64,000 nucleotides of DNA from Zanthoxylum bungeanum. Taxonomy: Eukaryota; Streptophyta; Magnoliopsida; Sapindales; Rutaceae. The notes under the pieces were generated by a model. It made no database searches. It saw only the letters and a program-made list of their open reading frames with translations, and had not been told where the DNA came from. The stretch lies in NCBI GenBank assembly GCA_019454045.1, contig SKCR01018438.1, positions 62,001 to 126,000 of the forward strand, read 5' to 3'. The position numbers and the translations under genes are program-made. Positions 35,536-47,861 of this stretch are shown one piece after another. The stretch's first letter is position 1. The number at the start of each line of letters is the position of its first letter.

Positions 35536-37581
35536 ATGGGTTCGGAATGGTCTCTTACTTATGCCATTTGTAATGAAAGGATTTGTGCAATAATCTAACC
35601 AAGTCTACGCAACATTCATACACATGAATAACCTATGTCTAAGTTCTCATATGACCTATATCTAAGTTTTCATGCATAAAAGTAAGTCGATATAATAGCA
35701 AACACACAATCTCATGAACACACTAAATAAACAAATTGGGAAAGGTAAATAAATAATATCAGTAAAAGCATGAATATTAAAAGGAGTTAACTAAGCATGT
35801 GATGGGGAAAAATAACTAAAGAAACAAACAAGCAAAACATGATGAAGGAATCTATCCAGTGTGTGTGCGTTCATGTAGCGTTCGTAAACGCGTTCGAACA
35901 GTAAACAGAATGTACGCGTTCGAGTAAAGTTTGATAACACGTTCGAACGGGACAAGGTAGAATGTATACATTCACATAGCGTTTGATAATGCGTTTGAAC
36001 AGAATCACAAAACGACATCTATAATCACATAAACACCTAAAACATGCATAAAGAAAATAACATACTAAACGACTAAATCATGCTTAAACATAAGATTAGA
36101 TGAAACAAAATATGTGCGTCTCTCAAGTGGTACGTGGAGTTGTATCCCAATTTCAGACAGCATTACCGTCCATTCGGATTCGGCAACAGAATTTACGTCT
36201 GGGTTTCCATCCGATATACCATAAGAGATAACACATATTTCATTAATCCCATGGCCACAACATTCATGAATCCACAATATACATGCGAAGAAATAATAAC
36301 AAAAGAACGGGAATAAATAGAGAAGGTGCCCTCAGGTCTAACCTCTTAAGTCGTCTCTTGGAAGTGTGTTACACGGTTGTCAGAAGTGTTGATGCTCCGC
36401 GACTTTTCCGATTTACTAGTTCGTTGTTTTCCTTCGTTTCCTCGCTGTTTTAGGCTACTATTGCTCACTGTTTCTACAGTATTTTCTGCTATTTTCGGGT
36501 CGTTTTAAAGGTGTGTTTAGGGGCTGTTTCGGTGGGGTTTTAGGCAGTTTTTGGGTGCAGATTTATGGTGATGCATGGATAGTTTTCAGGGGAGTTTTAC
36601 GATGATGATGGGACAGTTTTTGGGGTGTAATTTGCGGTAGTTTAGTTGCATGTTAGGGCTGGTGATGTGCGTAAGTTAGAGAGGCTGATCTGTGCATGCG
36701 TGAGTGAGCTAAGTTGAAGGTGTGTGCGTGGGGTAGTTCGTGGCTTCTTGTCTCTGTGTGTGTTGTCGCTAGGTGTGCGTGTGAGGATATTTGTTGTATG
36801 GCTCTTTGGGCTGTGAGTGAAGTGTCGTGGAATGAAGGGGCTGCTTTTGGCGGAGGCTTGAGAGGTGCGTAGGCTGTTGAAGAATTGGTGTGAGGTTTCA
36901 ACGTGAATGTGTGCATGAGTTTTGTTTCTTTTATCGATGTGGGAGTAATGTAATTTGAGGATCCGGCTGTGCTGAGGGATGAGGACGTGGTGCCTGGGGT
37001 TCAGAGTCTGTGAGGGTTATTTGTTCTTTGTGGGCAGTCGGTTAGGGTTATGCGAGAGGTGATGATCAGGGAATTAGATATGGTTGTTACTGCGAGAGGG
37101 AGAGAGAGATCCAAGAAGTGCTGCGTGAAGGGAGAGGGTGGCTTTGTTGTTGTACTCGGTTGATCTGAGAATGAGATAGGGTGGAGAAGAAACGTAGGCT
37201 ACCCAGTGTTAAGGAGGGGAATGGGGTTGCGTGAGGTGAGTGGTAGAAAAGAGACATGTTAGGGTTTGGTTTTGTTACTGCCGTATGGAGTAAAGGGGGG
37301 ATGATGATAGCTTAGGGTTTTTATTTCTGGTGGTTGTTACTACTGTGTGTAGAGAGAGAGAGAGAGTCGGACGTGAGGTTTTATTTGTTTTTATAGGAGA
37401 GTGTCGTATGGGTGGTGTATAAGTGTTGTATGGGTGTTGTATGGGTGTTGCATAGGTGTTGTATGGGTGTTAGGGGAATAATGGTTTAAGGGATTTCTAT
37501 TGATTGTGTTGTTTTGTGTGTTTTGTTGCTTTGTGTTCGGCTGGCTTTGGTGTTTTATTCCTTTGTTGTTTTGGTTTGTGT
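35536..37581 (-). mobile_element. Tat-type gypsy LTR fragment
   Basis: It aligns with the minus-oriented LTR at 52225-54142 from 'gggttcggaatggtc' onward and shares 'acgtggagttgt' and 'gcattaccgtccattcggattcgg'. It also shares the 'ccctcaggtctaacctcttaagtcg' phrase, many 'ctgttttc' words and the final 'gttagggtttggttttgtta'. The U5 end is missing on the left. On the right it is cut by the copia LTR at 37582. A (AG)n run lies at 37350-37370 and 'gtatgggtgttg' short repeats at 37406-37470. Confidence 0.78.
35868..36005. repeat. cluster of CGTTCGAACG palindromes
   Basis: At least four GCGTTCG.../CGTTCGAAC-type words occur, some as full 10-bp palindromes. The same motif recurs at 54368-54377 and 54416-54425 in the plus-oriented Tat LTR. 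Confidence 0.7.
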
Positions 37582-39531
37582 GTTGGACAATTATGGCCCA
37601 TAGCATCACTATTTGTATAGATCATGGTGTTGTTGTACAAATTAACTATGTGACAAAAGAAATTGCCTTTTTATTATTTGTAATTAGATTACCAAGATGT
37701 ATAAATGATAGAAGGTCCATATGATTAGTTCCGGATTGACATGATATGAGATATTATCAATCCACGAAGGTTTAATCATTAAATATCCCTAATCAGAGTA
37801 TTATCGAGATTGGACATCGATAATGCGTAAAAGACTAGTATTACACTTGTGCGCGTGTGGGAGCATAACAGTACAGTTCTCATATATTTGGGTATAGGAT
37901 ACTCATGCAAGTGTAATAGGAGGTTGTGTTTACCGATGGTACGGAAACAGATTCGCTCTGGATAGACCCCTCGGAATTCCATTGGTAGTATGACTATGTG
38001 TCTATGGAACTCCGAATCAGGGTAGGTGTATTTGGTCTTAACCTAAGACTTGCACCGCTAATACATGTGTGACAATCAATATACTTTGGTTTTGGTCGTC
38101 CAGGGCTTTAATAGGTTATGTGTACGCCTCTTTTGGGTATTTTGAGAGTCGTAGTGTATTGGGTGTGATGTTAAGACGGAAGTATCACTCCAGTCATAGT
38201 GGAGATGGTGGTCACGTAGGATACAGAACTGGTGCTCTTATGTACTGCAGTCATCGGGATAATATGACTAGGTCATGATTATCCGATTATAGAGACTAGT
38301 TACTATAGATCTGATATGTGCTTCGTACAGGGCAAACAGAATTCCAACCCCAGGCCTTGCACGTGACATCTGATACTGGATCGTAATACGCAATACTATG
38401 TATACTAAACCTGATATAGATCACATATTCCAGTAAGAATATTTCTGGAGAATTGGGTAGGCACGGTACTTTGCTAGAAGCCAATCATGTCTTGTAAATC
38501 TGTAAAAATGTAGTACTAGGTACGTACGTGTTCGGATAGTCTGACGACCGGATTTACTGCCAACATATCTGGGGATCTCATGGGTCGCTTCCCGAAGATT
38601 CACCGATGACGTATGACTCGCACTTTATTAATCTGGGATTAATTATAAGAGGGAGAAAATTAATATGGGATTAATTACGGAGATATTTTATCTGGGATAA
38701 AATATTATTTAAAGAGAGAGAACAATTAATTTGGAATTAATCGATAAAATAATATATTCGATATATTATACAAAATTGGATTTCGACGCGGAATTAAAAT
38801 TAGATTTTAATTCGGGCGAACGAGTTAATTTAGAATTAATTCGTCAGCGACGTCAATAGTAATTTTTCTAGGCATGATTATTTAATTACGTCGCAACGGA
38901 AAATTCGTTAATTCGGAATTAGCGATCCCGAGCCCGGGAGTGTTAGCGGGCGCACTCGCATTTCGAATTCAAGTGCGGCCCACAAGTTACATCAAGCGTC
39001 AAATCATTAGTCACTTTGATTGATGTAATGTCTAGTCACTTTGAGTGATGTGACAACTTGTCACTTTGATTGATGGTGATAGTTGGATGGCTTTAATGCC
39101 ATTTACCAATTTTGAATTTGGTAAATTATTAATTGATTTTGGAAAATCAATTAAGTGTATTAGATACACAAACACAACTCAACAACCAACACATTCTCTC
39201 ATTCTCTCATCTCTTCACTCTCTCGGCCAAGGGCAATCTTCTTCCTCAAAATTCTGGAAATGCCGAGACTTGAAGGAGAAGCTTAGGGAATTTTGCGCAA
39301 AATTTCCAAGGTGCTAGCACACATTCGGGGTCTTGCGAAGGTGATAGGGAAACCCACTTGTGGGCATGGAATGCACACCAAGCTTGGAGATGACCGAAAA
39401 TGGAGCACAAAGAGGAGCCTTTGCCTTGAGCTTCATGGACCAATGTAACTATGATTCCGCCATATTTCATTGTTGTATTCACACATGTTTCTTGCTTGAA
39501 TTGATCCTTGGGACTAACTAGAAACCCAACA
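37582..39531 (+). mobile_element. 5' LTR of copia element
   Basis: A 1950-bp LTR, TGTTGGACAATTATGG...AACCCAACA. Its partner is 45607-47646. The two share their whole layout but differ by many substitutions and short indels, so this is an older insertion than the LARD or the Sirevirus-like element. No target duplication is seen: the left flank is TTGTG and the right flank of the element CCTAG. Confidence 0.88.
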
Positions 39532-39532
39532 A

Positions 39533-39547
39533 TGGTATCTTGAGCCA
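39533..39547 (+). promoter_or_regulatory. copia primer-binding site
   Basis: TGGTATCTTGAGCCA, one base after the LTR, is a decayed initiator-methionine-type site equivalent to 422-436. Confidence 0.75.
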
Positions 39548-42230
39548 TTTTGAGCATGAAATTTGATTAGGGTAAAATTTTGGTAAATTGAATTTGAGCA
39601 TGTTTGAGTGAAATTAGTTGTTTGAGCATGCTTGTAAATGAATGACTTGGAGTTATTTGTGATCAATTTTGTGAAAATTGGATTGGAACAAATTTTCCCC
39701 AAAATCATGGCTTGGCCGAAACTATGCTTGCCCTAAAGTCATGGTATTTTGTGTTTTTTGATTCATTGGATGAGTTGAAATCATTTGGGAAATATTGATT
39801 TGAGATTTAATTGGATTGAATTTTGAATTGGACATAAAACCCTAAATGTCGTGAGTTTATAGCATGTAAAATGATGTGATTTTTTTATTCAAATGTGTTG
39901 GACATGTTTTGATGATAATGAGCATAATTAATTGAGTAAATTAGTGTTTTGGAAATGTTAATTTGGTTAATTAATTATGGTATACACTTTGGTTAATTAA
40001 ATTATGAAATTTGGAATTTTGGTAATTTAATTAATTGGGCCAAATTTGGAATTGGGCTTTTAAAGTTGTAATTGGGCTTAATGGGCTTAGTTGGGCCAAG
40101 TTTGGTTTAGGCTAATTGGTTGGATCCAATTGGGCCAAAAACCATATCCATAAAGTCCAATTATGACTTAATGGACCTTTAATTTTAATTGGGCCTAATG
40201 GGCCTAAATTGGTTTCTTGGCAAATAAGGGTGATTCCTTAAATGGGCTTTGGTATTTGGGTTTGACCCATATGACCAAAAGTCCATGCCTTAAGAAATTA
40301 ATTGAAAGCCCATTGGACTTTAATTAAATTAACATTGGATGTTAATCGGGCTTAGAGACCCGTTACGATTAGATTTAGAATCTAAGTCGTAAAGGCACAT
40401 TAAAAATTATAATTATTTAATTTAGAATTAAATAATGAATTAGTATTAAATACAAATTAAATTGGATTTAATATTGTAGTTTAATATAATTCAAGAATTC
40501 GTACTTTGAGTACTTATTCGCAAAACGAGTTGGACTCGCGCAAAATCAAATCGTTGTTTGAACATTCGATGGTCATTAATTTTCAGATTAATTAATTGGA
40601 TTAGATTGATTGATAATATGCTTGTGTGAATATATAAATGCGATGTATGAATAATGCATATCGGATGGATATTAAATTGGGTGAGGGCAATTTTGGAAAT
40701 TGTTGTAATAAATTTAGAATTTATTAATTGGACCTGCATGTCCAGCCTATTACCTCTTGACTCTGTGTATTTCTCTTCTCACCTATTCCCCTCAATGTAA
40801 ATGAGGTTTCTTTAGAAGTGTTATGTAATCGGGTAGAAGTAATAATTGTGCTAGCAGGAGAGAGGAAATAGAGAGATTTGTTCTAGGAACAATGTGTTAA
40901 GTATCCATCCGCATATCATTATTATTTATTATACGCGCCTTATTATATGTTTAGAATGCTGTTTAAGGTTGTATGATGATGAGACCTTAACAAAGATAAT
41001 TAATTGGTTGCCAATTACGCGAAATAAAAAACCCTCTCAAAATATTAAGCGTTTTTCCTTCCATTGAGTGATTCTTACTCAAGATCCAAGACCGGCACTG
41101 GTTTGTTGGCCAAAGTCAAGACCTTTGTCCGTCGCAGATGTGTTTGAATCATGCAGGCTTTGTTCCATATCGGTGTCTTGTCCAAGTTGTGATTTGTTGG
41201 CCAAAGTCAAGATCACTTCTTGTCCATCGACATCGATTACGAAGCTTTCCATGGTCAATGGGTTCCGCTTAACTGGGATCACTAAGTTTGTTGTGCCAAA
41301 GGCAAGGCTTAGTTGATTCAGAGGAAAAAAGTTAGGGAATCTTCTGGATATATTGGCATATATAGGATATATGTTTCAGACTTGGGTCCACCTACTGGAT
41401 CTAGGAATTGGATGGGATCCAATTGATCTTAGAGATCTACCTAGTTAATTATCATAAAATTTGTTGGCTAAAGTCAAGATTATGTGTTATTTAACGGGAT
41501 CCTAGCCCACTAGGAAACAAGGTTTCCCGAGTACTACACAGAGGGTTAGAGGCTCGCCGAAAAATAGTGGGAAGCAAGTATTAAATTTGCAATATTCGTT
41601 TAGTTACTTGCCAATACGCGCTCATTTCAATTTTTCGTCAAAAAAATTATTTATTAGTTGGACTAATATTTAATGTTGTTTTAATTGAACAGTTGGACTG
41701 TATTCAAACCAATCAAATGATTGTTGATTATATAATTGGATTATAGTAATCAATATATTTGAATTTAACCAATTAAATTATAGTTGATTATATAGTTGGA
41801 CTATAGTAATCATTATATTAAATAGTACCTAAATTCGTTGATTGAATAGTTGGAATATTAGAATCAAGATAAATGAAAGATTAGTGTTTAAAACATAATC
41901 CTGGGTGAAAAATATTTTAAACGGCTTTAATTTTCAGATTGGGAATAAAAACTTCAGGATAGTCCTGAAAAGCGAGAAGTTACTTTATTTGATAGAGTGA
42001 AGTCTCGAGCCTAAGCCCGGAGTTGAGCAAATAGTAGAACATGATATTTGGAATATTCATGTGATGATAACTTTAGTGCTTAATCCGATATGCTTGCCGC
42101 AAAGACTCCTTAATTTCTTAATCAGAACTAAGGATTAGATCCTTATAGTAGATATTGAAATTGAAGGATCTTCATAGATCTATCCTTAGATCTTAGAAGT
42201 ACAAATTGCATTAGAAAACTCTTGGAGAGT
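39548..42230 (+). mobile_element. copia leader region
   Basis: 39548-41630 aligns with 437-2487 and holds no gene. TTGGCCAAAGTCAAG occurs near 41105 and 41197, with a variant near 41466, and GGGCC-rich words at 40035-40210. From 41630 to 42230 'aattatagttgattatatagttggactatagtaatca' short repeats appear (41700-41815). I see no convincing gag start here, though the gag N-terminus should lie within 41800-42400. Confidence 0.65.
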
Positions 42231-44860
42231 TAATGGCTATACTCAATGAGACAAAACCAAAGTTTGCAAAAGGGCAAGGAGCGCAAGGCACATCTTATTT
42301 CGACATTCTAGAAGGCCAAGGCTTGGCCGAAGGCTTCTGGGGTGTGGAAAAGTGGCAAAGGCAAAAATCAATATAATCTTCTGGGAAGACAAAGGACATA
42401 TCCCAAAATGTCTGCCTAAACTGTGGCAAATGAGGTCACTGAAGCGTGACTACCGTATGGACAAGGCAGACATGATGGAATTGAAGACGGTGCGAGGCTC
42501 CGACTTCAAATATGTTTATCATAAACATGTTCACTACTAGTATTAAAATGGATTTTAGATACTGGAAGTGGTACATAAATATACGTACTGGTGTGCAGAA
42601 TCTGCTGATAAGCAGGATACTGGAAGTTGTACATAAATATACGTACTGGTGTGGCATTGTTGTCTGGGACAAAATCAAACAAGACTCGTATATCCGCACT
42701 TTTGAAGAGTGGGTACTATGACTGATTTGATCTTATCCAAATAAAGTCTACGAATCTAGTTTATTGGGCAAAGCGCCTAAAACACTATTTACTTGGTAAA
42801 AGTGCAAATGCCACAGATCTGTTAGCCCTAGTTCATAGTGAAGCAAATGGGCCCATGTCTAGCTAGGCTAGAGGTGGATATGAATATTTCGTGACCTTTA
42901 CGGATGTGGCATCGCGTTATGGTTACGTGTTTCCTTTGAAACATAAATCGAAAACTTTTATAGTTTTCGACGCGAAATAGACAAACAGATCAGCTAAAGT
43001 ATTAAATCATCACGGTTAGACCATGATGAAAATACTTAAGCAATAAGTTTCTTATATACTTGAAAGAGTATAGTATTCTTTCAATGAGGACTCCTCCAGG
43101 AACACGTCAATTTGATGGTGTGTCCGAACAGAGTAACCAGATTTTGTTGTACATGATAAGGTTAATCATGAGTCGCTCTGAGCTACCATTTCCTTCAACG
43201 GATAAGCATAAACAGTGCAAAACTTATTTAGAATAAGGTTCCATAAAAATCTGTTTGACAGATTTCATATTAGATATGAACAGGAAATAAACTGGGTTTC
43301 TCATTCCTGATAATTTGGGAATGCTGGGCATATGTTTGGATGATACCAAACTAAAACCCAAATTGGATAAGTGCCAATTGTAGGTTATCCTAGTGATACC
43401 AAAGTATAGTACTTATACAACTCACTATAGAACAATATAATTATTGCTCGCCATGCGGTTTTCCTAAGAGGAATACCTATATGCAGTGGTAAGTGGGAGG
43501 ATAGTAAAACTCGATGAAAATCGGAGTGAGGCATTGATTCCTTAATGGAACATGAATAGTTCATCAAGGATGAAACTATACCAGTAATCTTCGAATACAC
43601 AAGAACCGCGTATGTCGGAGAGAGTCAGAAAACAACCTGGGGTATGGGTTTCTGATCTCACCTCATAAAGATGTCAATCTTATTGATGTATACCAACTGA
43701 CTACGTACGAGGAAGTGATACAAGGAATCGACTCCCTATTATGATAAAGTGTCATGAGTCCGAAATGGATTCCATGTATTCCAACTATGTTTGGACACTA
43801 GTTGATGTACCACAAGGTATTGTGCCTATTGGTACTATATCAGTCTTCAAGGAAGACATACATGGATGGCAACATACCAACGTATAAAGCTAGGCTTTTA
43901 ACAGAAAGGTATCGTTATCAACATTGTGTTGATTACGATGAAACCTTTTACCTGTTTCCATGGTAAATCCATTTGGATAATGCTTGCTGACGATGTATGT
44001 TTCATTTATGAAATATGTCAGCTGAACGGGAAAATCACTTTCCTGAAAAGGAAACATTTTGGAGGATGTTTACAACATCTTGTCGATTTTATCGTACCAC
44101 CTAGCAAACGAGGTTTGCAGGTTATTCGATCCATGTTTGGATTGAAGCAAGTATTAGGTTCTTGGAATTATCGTTTTGATGTAATCATAATAGTTTATGA
44201 TTTAATTCAAAACGAAATGATTCTTGTGTATATAAGAGGGTTAGTGGAAGCGCACTGACAATGGCTGTCCTATAAATAATGATAATATGTCATTTCTTGG
44301 AAATGACATTCCCATTATAAAATCGGCGAAAGCTTGGCTTTCATAAAAACTCTCCGAGAACTCGTAAATTGAAAAATGTACGTGACATGGTGTCTCATAC
44401 GCTTTGAGCATATGGATTCACAATCAGGCCAATCCATGTGATAGTCACTGGATTGATGTTAAGAACATACTTAGTATCTTAGAGATCTAAGGAGGCTGTC
44501 TTATACTATAGAGAATGAGAACTTGAAGTGACTGGGATTACTACTGCAAGTTTCCTAAACCGATAAAAACGACTATAAGTCGCAATAACGGTACTATACA
44601 GTTTGAATAACGGAACAGTGAGCTGGAAATCTTCCAAGCAAGATACTGTTACCGAATAAACAACAAATACGGGTTATTGCTGCAACTGAGGCAGCAATAG
44701 AAGCCTTCTGGGTCGATAATAAATCTAATTAGATTAGATATAGTTCTGTTAGCAGCTGAGCTAGGCTTCAGCACAAGCTAAAGAATTAATGGTCTCATCA
44801 ACGATCCAGATACATACTTCGATATTCATCTGATTCGTTCGGATCATACATCGTGGTGAT

Positions 44861-44868
44861 GTAATGAT
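44861..44868. repeat. MITE target-site duplication, left copy (GTAATGAT)
   Basis: Matches 45471-45478 exactly on the other side of the insertion. Confidence 0.9.
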
Positions 44869-45470
44869 TAGACCGGGCCGGCGGTTCGGTTCCGGTTCGG
44901 AACCGAACCGAACCGTCCGGTTCCGGTTCCACTTTGTGTGGAACCGGAACCGAACCGGTTAATTCCGGTTCGGTTCCGGTTCCACACTAAAATGGAATCG
45001 GAACCGGAGGAACCGGAACCGAACCGTTCGGTTCCGGTTCCGGTTCCATTCGGTTTTTTTTTTTTTTTTTTTTTTTTTGAAAATAAAAGTTAAATTACAA
45101 ATAATTACTTTAAATTATTTTTTTGAAAATAATTACAAATAAAATTACATAATTACAAATAAAATTATGTAAATTACAAATTACGTTAAATTACATTACA
45201 TAATTACACTAAATTACAAATAAAATCATTATTTAAAAAATTAAAAAAAAAATATTAATCCGGTTCCAACCGGAACCGTACGGTTCCGGTTGGAACCGTT
45301 GGAACCGTTGGAACCGTTCGGTTCCAACGGTTCCAACCGGTTCGGCTAGGGGAGGAACCCTAACCGAACCGGTTAGGTTCCGGAACCGGAACCGGAACCG
45401 GTTGGAACCGGAACCGTCCGGTTCCAACCGGTTCGGTTCCGGTTCCGAACCGAAACCTTGGCCGGGTCTA
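44869..45470. mobile_element. hAT-type MITE with CCGGTTC-rich arms
   Basis: The 602-bp element starts TAGACCGGGCCGGCGGTTCGG and ends, inverted, TAGACCCGGCCAAGGTTTCGG. It has an 8-bp target duplication GTAATGAT. The arms (44869-45055 and 45258-45470) are built from GGTTCCGGTTCGG words in both orientations, so it can fold into extensive hairpins. The centre is AT-rich, with a T run at 45055-45080 and 'aattacaaataaa' repeats. No coding sequence: the 82-codon frame across it is only translated repeat. Confidence 0.88.
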
Positions 45471-45478
45471 GTAATGAT
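45471..45478. repeat. MITE target-site duplication, right copy (GTAATGAT)
   Basis: Identical to 44861-44868. The copia RNase H sequence resumes after it. Confidence 0.9.
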
Positions 45479-45606
45479 CATATAAATCGCATCAGATGAT
45501 AATCAAACAAATCCGCTGACGAAAGCATTTCTCAGCAGTTTGAGCCAACCGTACATAGTTCGGGTGTAAGACACTCGAGTGACTGGCTATAGTCCAAGTG
45601 GGAGAT

Positions 45607-47646
45607 TGTTGGACAATTATGAGCCATAGAGTCACTTTTTGTACAGATCATGGTTTTGTTGTACAAATTAACTATGTGACAAATGATATTGATCTCTTAT
45701 CATTTTTGATTAGATCACCAATATGAATAAATGATAGGAGGTCATTGTGATTAGTTCCTGGATTGAGAATGATATGAGACAGTATCATTCAACGAAGGAT
45801 TAATCATTAAATATCCCTAGTCAGAGTATTATCGAGATGGGACATCTATAAATGCGTAAAAGACTAGTATTACACTTGTGCTCGTTGTGAGGGCACAAAC
45901 ATCATAGTTCTCATATATTTGGGTATATGATACTCATGCAAGTGTAATAGGAGGTTGTGTTTTACCGATGGTACGAGAAACAGCTTCGCTCTGGATAGAC
46001 CCCCTCGGAATTCCATTGGTAGTATGAATATGTGTCTATGGAAGTCCGAAATCAGGGAGGTGTATTTGGTCTTAACTTGAGACTTGCACTGCTAATACTT
46101 GCGACAATCAATATACTTTGGTTTTGGTCGTCCAGGGCTTTAACAGGTTCTGTGTCCGCCTCTGCTGGGTATATTGAGAATCGTAGTGTGTTGGGTGTGA
46201 TGTCAAGACGGAAGTGTCACTCCAGTTATATGGAGATGATAATCGCGTAGGGATACAGAACTGGTTCTCTAAAGGGTTGCAACCATTGGGATAATATGAC
46301 TTGGTTATGATTATCCGATAATAAAGAGACTAGTTGCTCGTAATCCAATATATGTTTCGTACGGGGCATACACTGTACCAGCCCTAGGCCTTGCATGTGA
46401 TCATCTGATACTGGATCGAAATATTCAATACTACGTATACTACGCCTGATACAGATCTTATATTCCTGTAAGGATATTTTTGGAGAATTGGGTAGGCATG
46501 GCACTTTGCTAGAAGCCAACCTTGTCTTGTAAATCGGTATAAACGTAGTACTAGGTACTTACGTGCTCGGATAGTCCGACGACCGAATTTACTGCCAACA
46601 TATCCGGGGATCTCATGGGTCACTTCCCGAAGATTCACCGATGACGTATGACTCACACTTTAATTAATCTGAGATTAATTAGATGAGAGAGAAAATTAAT
46701 CTGGGATTAATTGCAGAGATATTTTATCTGGGATAAAATATCATTAAAGAGAGAAAAATGATTAATTTGGAATTAATCGATTAATTAATATATTCGATAT
46801 ATTATACGAAATTGGATTTCGACGCGGAATTAAAATTAGATTTTAATTTGGGCGAACGAATTAATTTAGAATTAATTCATTAGCGATGTGAATAGTGATT
46901 TCGCTAGGCATAATCATTTAATTACGTCGCAACGGAAAATTCGTTAATTTGGAATTAACGAACCCGAGCCCGGGATTATTTGCGAGTGTATTCGCATTTC
47001 GAATTCGAGTGCGGCACGCAAATCACATCAAGTGTCAAATCGCTAGTTGCATCTAGCATCACATCATTCATCAATCAAGTGATAGATGTCTTTCACTTTG
47101 AGTGATTAACGCCAGTCACTATTCATTGATTGATGGAGTTGATGTGAGAGGTTGGAGCCTTAAAGGCTTGACTTTTGGAAAGAGAAAATAAGGAATTAAT
47201 TTTGGAATTTTGTGTATTAGATACACTTTTTCACACAACCATTACACAACTCTTCTCTCTTTCTTCATCTCTCTAACACGCCCAACAAGGGCCATTTTTC
47301 TTCTATTTTTACTGGACAAAACCGACAGTGAAGGGAAGCAAAGTGTGGTGATTTTGTGGCAAAATCATCAAGAGCTAGCACTCCGAGAGACATGCGAAGG
47401 TGATAGGGAAGCCCACCCGTGAGCTTGGAATCATCTCACAAAGCTTGGAGCTTGGAGACTCACCGATGGCCGAATTTGAGGACAAGAAGACTGCTCACTG
47501 CAGAGCCTTGGAGGAGAGGGCAGAAAGTTTTTATTCGTCGTCGCAATGCTCAACCGATCGATGTAAGTATTCCGCGAATTTTTCGATTGTATTCACATGT
47601 GTTTTTATGCTTATTATTCGATCCTTGGACCGTAGAAACTCCAACA
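45607..47646 (+). mobile_element. 3' LTR of copia element
   Basis: It starts TGTTGGACAATTATGAG right after the purine-rich AAGTGGGAGAT and ends ACTCCAACA. At 2040 bp it is 90 bp longer than the 5' LTR because of small indels. The sequence after its end is a Tat-element tandem repeat. Confidence 0.88.
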
Positions 47647-47861
47647 CCTAGGACTCGTCCCTAAAACTGATACTGATGTGGGCCTCGACCCCGGGACTCA
47701 TCCCCAAAACTGATACTGATGTGGGCCTCGACCTTGGGACTCGTCCCTAAAACTGCTGATGATGTGGGCCTCAACCCTGTGACTCCTCCCCAAAACTGCT
47801 GATGATGTGGGCCTCAACCCTGGGACTCATCCTCGAAACTAATACTGATGGTGGCTCATTC
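47647..47861. repeat. 43-bp tandem repeat, five copies
   Basis: Five consecutive 43-bp units of the form 'gggactc.tcccc.aaactg.t..tgatgtgggcctc.accct' begin exactly at the copia LTR end. The array is therefore probably cut there. Degenerate relatives reappear at 48845-48945. It lies in the region between Tat integrase and 3' LTR. Confidence 0.88.

Larger units (their letters stand above)
42231..45606 (+). pseudogene. decayed copia gag-pol (zinc knuckle, integrase, RT, RNase H)
   Basis: Blocks appear in copia order. A broken zinc knuckle lies at about 42405-42445 (CLNCGK then GH). Integrase is at 42830-43600 (YEYFVTFTDVASRYGYVFPL near 42870, with the second half shifted). Reverse transcriptase is at 43745-44270 (SNYVWTLVDVPQGIVPIG near 43780; MFGLKQVLGSWNYRFD near 44140). 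RNase H is at 44300-45540, split by the MITE at 44869-45470. Stops and frameshifts occur every few dozen codons and no block is intact. The last bases, GTGGGAGAT (45598-45606), form the polypurine tract. Confidence 0.8.

Noticed and set aside
36653..36916. 87-codon His/Thr/Ala-rich frame
   Set aside because: It lies in Tat LTR sequence and is not conserved in the equivalent region of 53400-53900.
45233..45481. 82-codon frame with Arg/Pro/Glu repeats
   Set aside because: It is only the GGTTCCGG words of the MITE in translation.
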